DNA from: Enterobacter ludwigii
GTDB taxonomy: Bacteria; Pseudomonadota; Gammaproteobacteria; Enterobacterales; Enterobacteriaceae
Direction: 5' to 3'
DNA: 64,000 nucleotides
NCBI GenBank assembly: GCA_900068845.1
Contig: CEFQ01000005.1
Coordinates: 1-64,000 of the forward strand
Positions 62,767 to 64,000 of the stretch are shown piece by piece. How positions within the stretch are numbered: the first letter of the stretch is position 1; every line of letters starts with the position of its first letter. The notes beneath the pieces are model-generated. The model saw only the letters and a program-made list of their open reading frames with translations. It ran no database searches and was not told where the DNA came from. A program made the translations under genes and the position numbers.

Positions 62767-63281
62767 TGACGCCACGGAAGGAACCGGATGCGCCCTACCG
62801 ACTGTTTTATCGTTTAGTGAAAGAAGAGTACGCCAGCGATGCATTCAGCGGCGCTGGCGCTGAAAAATGGGGTGGACGCTGGAATCCGCCGGGCATTAAG
62901 ACCGTTTATCTCAGCAGCTCGAAGGCGCTCGCCACGCTAGAACTGGTGGTGCACGCCGGTAAAGCCATGCTGGAGAAGAGCCGCTTTGTGATTTTTACCC
63001 TGCCGATTCCTGAGCGTGAAATCATGGCGCTGGACAGCAGTAAGTTGCCGGTCAATTGGGAAACGTATCAGCAGCAGGAAGAGACGCAGGCGATTGGTGC
63101 CGCGTTCCTCAATCTGCAAGGCGGCTTTCCTTTGCTGTTGACGGTACCGAGCATTCTCACCGGCGAAGACAACGCCATCCTTAATCCCGGGCATCCCGCT
63201 GCCACTGCCCTTTTTGCACAAGCCACCTCTGCGCCCTTCGCACTTGACCGCCGCATCAAAGTGGACAACAGTCTTCGCTGA
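62766..63281 (+). CDS. RES-domain toxin (NAD-degrading)
   Basis: 171 residues, full RES domain. The conserved Arg (LFYRL, about 17), WGGRWNPPGIKTVYLSSSKALATLELVVH with Tyr and Glu (about 35-63), and late Ser/Asn region PAATALFAQ. RES toxins of this pairing deplete NAD by phosphorolysis or hydrolysis (known). All key residues are visible, so it should be active. Coupled to the antitoxin by a one-base overlap. Confidence 0.88.
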   Translation: MTPRKEPDAPYRLFYRLVKEEYASDAFSGAGAEKWGGRWNPPGIKTVYLSSSKALATLELVVHAGKAMLEKSRFVIFTLPIPEREIMALDSSKLPVNWETYQQQEETQAIGAAFLNLQGGFPLLLTVPSILTGEDNAILNPGHPAATALFAQATSAPFALDRRIKVDNSLR

Positions 63282-63309
63282 CCGGTACGCATGCGTCGTG
63301 GCATCACCT

Positions 63310-63549
63310 TTAACGACACTGGCTGGTACAGTTTTGCACGCAAATTTGTGCTAGCGAGCCACAGCCGCCGTTATTATCATTTTTACACTGTGATTGCTGC
63401 ACATAGCAGTTTTGCTGACACGACGACACATCGCACTTCGCAGCTACCGGGGTGAATTGCACCAGCGGTGCTTTTCGCTCGGGCTGCCATTCCGGCTGTG
63501 CCAGCACGCTGGCGCTGAACAGCAAGGCAAAAACCATTATCCATTTCAT
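63310..63549 (-). CDS. Small Cys-rich exported protein
   Basis: 79 residues. The signal peptide KWIMVFALLFSASVLA predicts export. The mature part carries eight cysteines in its last 44 residues (CDVSSCQQNC...QSQC...GGCGSLAQIC...NCTSQC), which could form four disulfides in the periplasm. I do not recognise a family. ATG 63549 is chosen because it opens the signal peptide; the longer frame to 63600 has a non-signal extension. Confidence 0.65.
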   Translation of the reverse strand: MKWIMVFALLFSASVLAQPEWQPERKAPLVQFTPVAAKCDVSSCQQNCYVQQSQCKNDNNGGCGSLAQICVQNCTSQCR

Positions 63550-63799
63550 GAATGATTCCTCGCAGAAAGGGTGTAAAGAGTATGGCTGTTGCGTAGCCAA
63601 TTACCATGTTGAAACATTCGATTCACACGCGCGCACAAATTGCCCTGCTGCAGTGCAGTGCGCTGCGCCATGTTAGTGCAGCGCAACAGCCTGTGATACT
63701 GACATGATTTATTATTATCAATTAGTTAGATGCATTCTGGCCAGTCACACAACCTGGTACAAAAGTTGCAATCTCCAATGCATAGCAAAGGAGACGGAT

Positions 63800-64000
63800 A
63801 TGAAAGCGATTGTGATTGGCGCGGGCATTGGCGGTATGAGTGCTGCGATTGCGCTGGAGAAAGCGGGTTTTGATACGGCGGTGTTTGAAGCAGTGAAAGA
63901 GATGAAGCCGGTGGGTGCCGCAATCTCCATCTGGCCCAACGGCGTGAAATGTCTCAATGCATTAGGCATGAAAGAGCCCTTGCGCGCGCTGGGCGGCAAC
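63800..64000 (+). CDS. hpxO: FAD-dependent urate hydroxylase HpxO, N-terminal part (cut by right edge)
   Basis: First 67 residues of a flavoprotein monooxygenase. KAIVIGAGIGGMSAAIALEKAGF is the Rossmann fold, and VKEMKPVGAAISIWPNGVKCLNALGM matches Klebsiella HpxO almost exactly. HpxO converts urate to 5-hydroxyisourate in purine catabolism (known). AAGGAGA precedes the ATG. The rest of the gene and any hpx partners lie beyond the window. Confidence 0.88.
   Translation, partial: MKAIVIGAGIGGMSAAIALEKAGFDTAVFEAVKEMKPVGAAISIWPNGVKCLNALGMKEPLRALGGN

Overview
The window reads as chromosome or megaplasmid sequence of an enterobacterium, most likely Erwiniaceae (Pantoea/Erwinia-like). This is inferred from close likeness to enterobacterial RluF, OsmB, YciT, YbiU, CurA, HpxO and TktA, and from the density of sugar and amino-acid uptake operons. 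No rRNA, tRNA, CRISPR array, prophage or replication origin was seen. The only mobile-element trace is a decayed ISNCY-like remnant at 37.6-38.0 kb.

Layout. (1) 1-8.7 kb: a tetrose pathway island. A transketolase (cut by the left edge) and an RpiB-type isomerase run leftward. A divergent operon encodes an MFS importer, a DhaK-DhaL fusion kinase (LerK-like), a triosephosphate-isomerase paralogue (LerI-like), an OiaC-like TIM-barrel protein and an ApnO-like dehydrogenase, followed by a SorC regulator. The set matches oxidative D-apionate breakdown to L-erythrulose and on to erythrose 4-phosphate. (2) 8.7-18.8 kb: a peptide-type ABC transporter whose double ATPase gene lies at one end, while its binding protein and permeases start at the other. 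Between them are an M20 hydrolase, a D-cysteine desulfhydrase-like enzyme, an ornithine-cyclodeaminase-like protein and a rhodanese. Both ends carry the same palindrome, and a GntR regulator lies at the right end. (3) 18.9-24 kb: an Ugp-like ABC transporter with a phosphoesterase of the ADP-ribose/CDP-alcohol diphosphatase type. (4) 24-28.8 kb: HPP protein, rluF, nitroreductase, a MerR-like regulator, curA. (5) 28.9-30.4 kb: an A+T-rich hipBA module. (6) 30.6-34.4 kb: an aldarate operon (MFS, glucarate dehydratase paralogue, exported lactonase). (7) 34.5-37.4 kb: cupin, NCS1 permease, VF530 protein, small basic protein. (8) 37.6-45.8 kb: IS remnant, MATE pump, RND pump with TetR, DMT exporter. 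(9) 46-47.2 kb: osmB and a DUF1275 membrane protein. (10) 47.3-58.1 kb: an erythritol locus with DeoR regulator, ribose-type ABC transporter with a DUF2291 protein, and divergent eryABCD. (11) 58.2-64 kb: yciT-like and ybiU-like genes, a P-loop kinase-like gene, a GlpD C-terminal remnant, a DHCW cupin, a Xre-RES toxin-antitoxin pair, a Cys-rich exported protein and the start of hpxO.

The main system-level observation is that regions 1 and 10 are complementary. EryA, EryB and EryC should turn erythritol into L-erythrulose 1-phosphate (D-3-tetrulose 4-phosphate), but the two isomerases that finish the route (EryH and EryI) are absent from that locus. Both are present in region 1 as the TIM paralogue and RpiB. 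Two imported C4/C5 substrates would then merge at one intermediate and drain through transketolase.

Two families of intergenic palindromes, built on GTAGCGGCGC and on GTAGGGTCGCC, recur at most operon boundaries.
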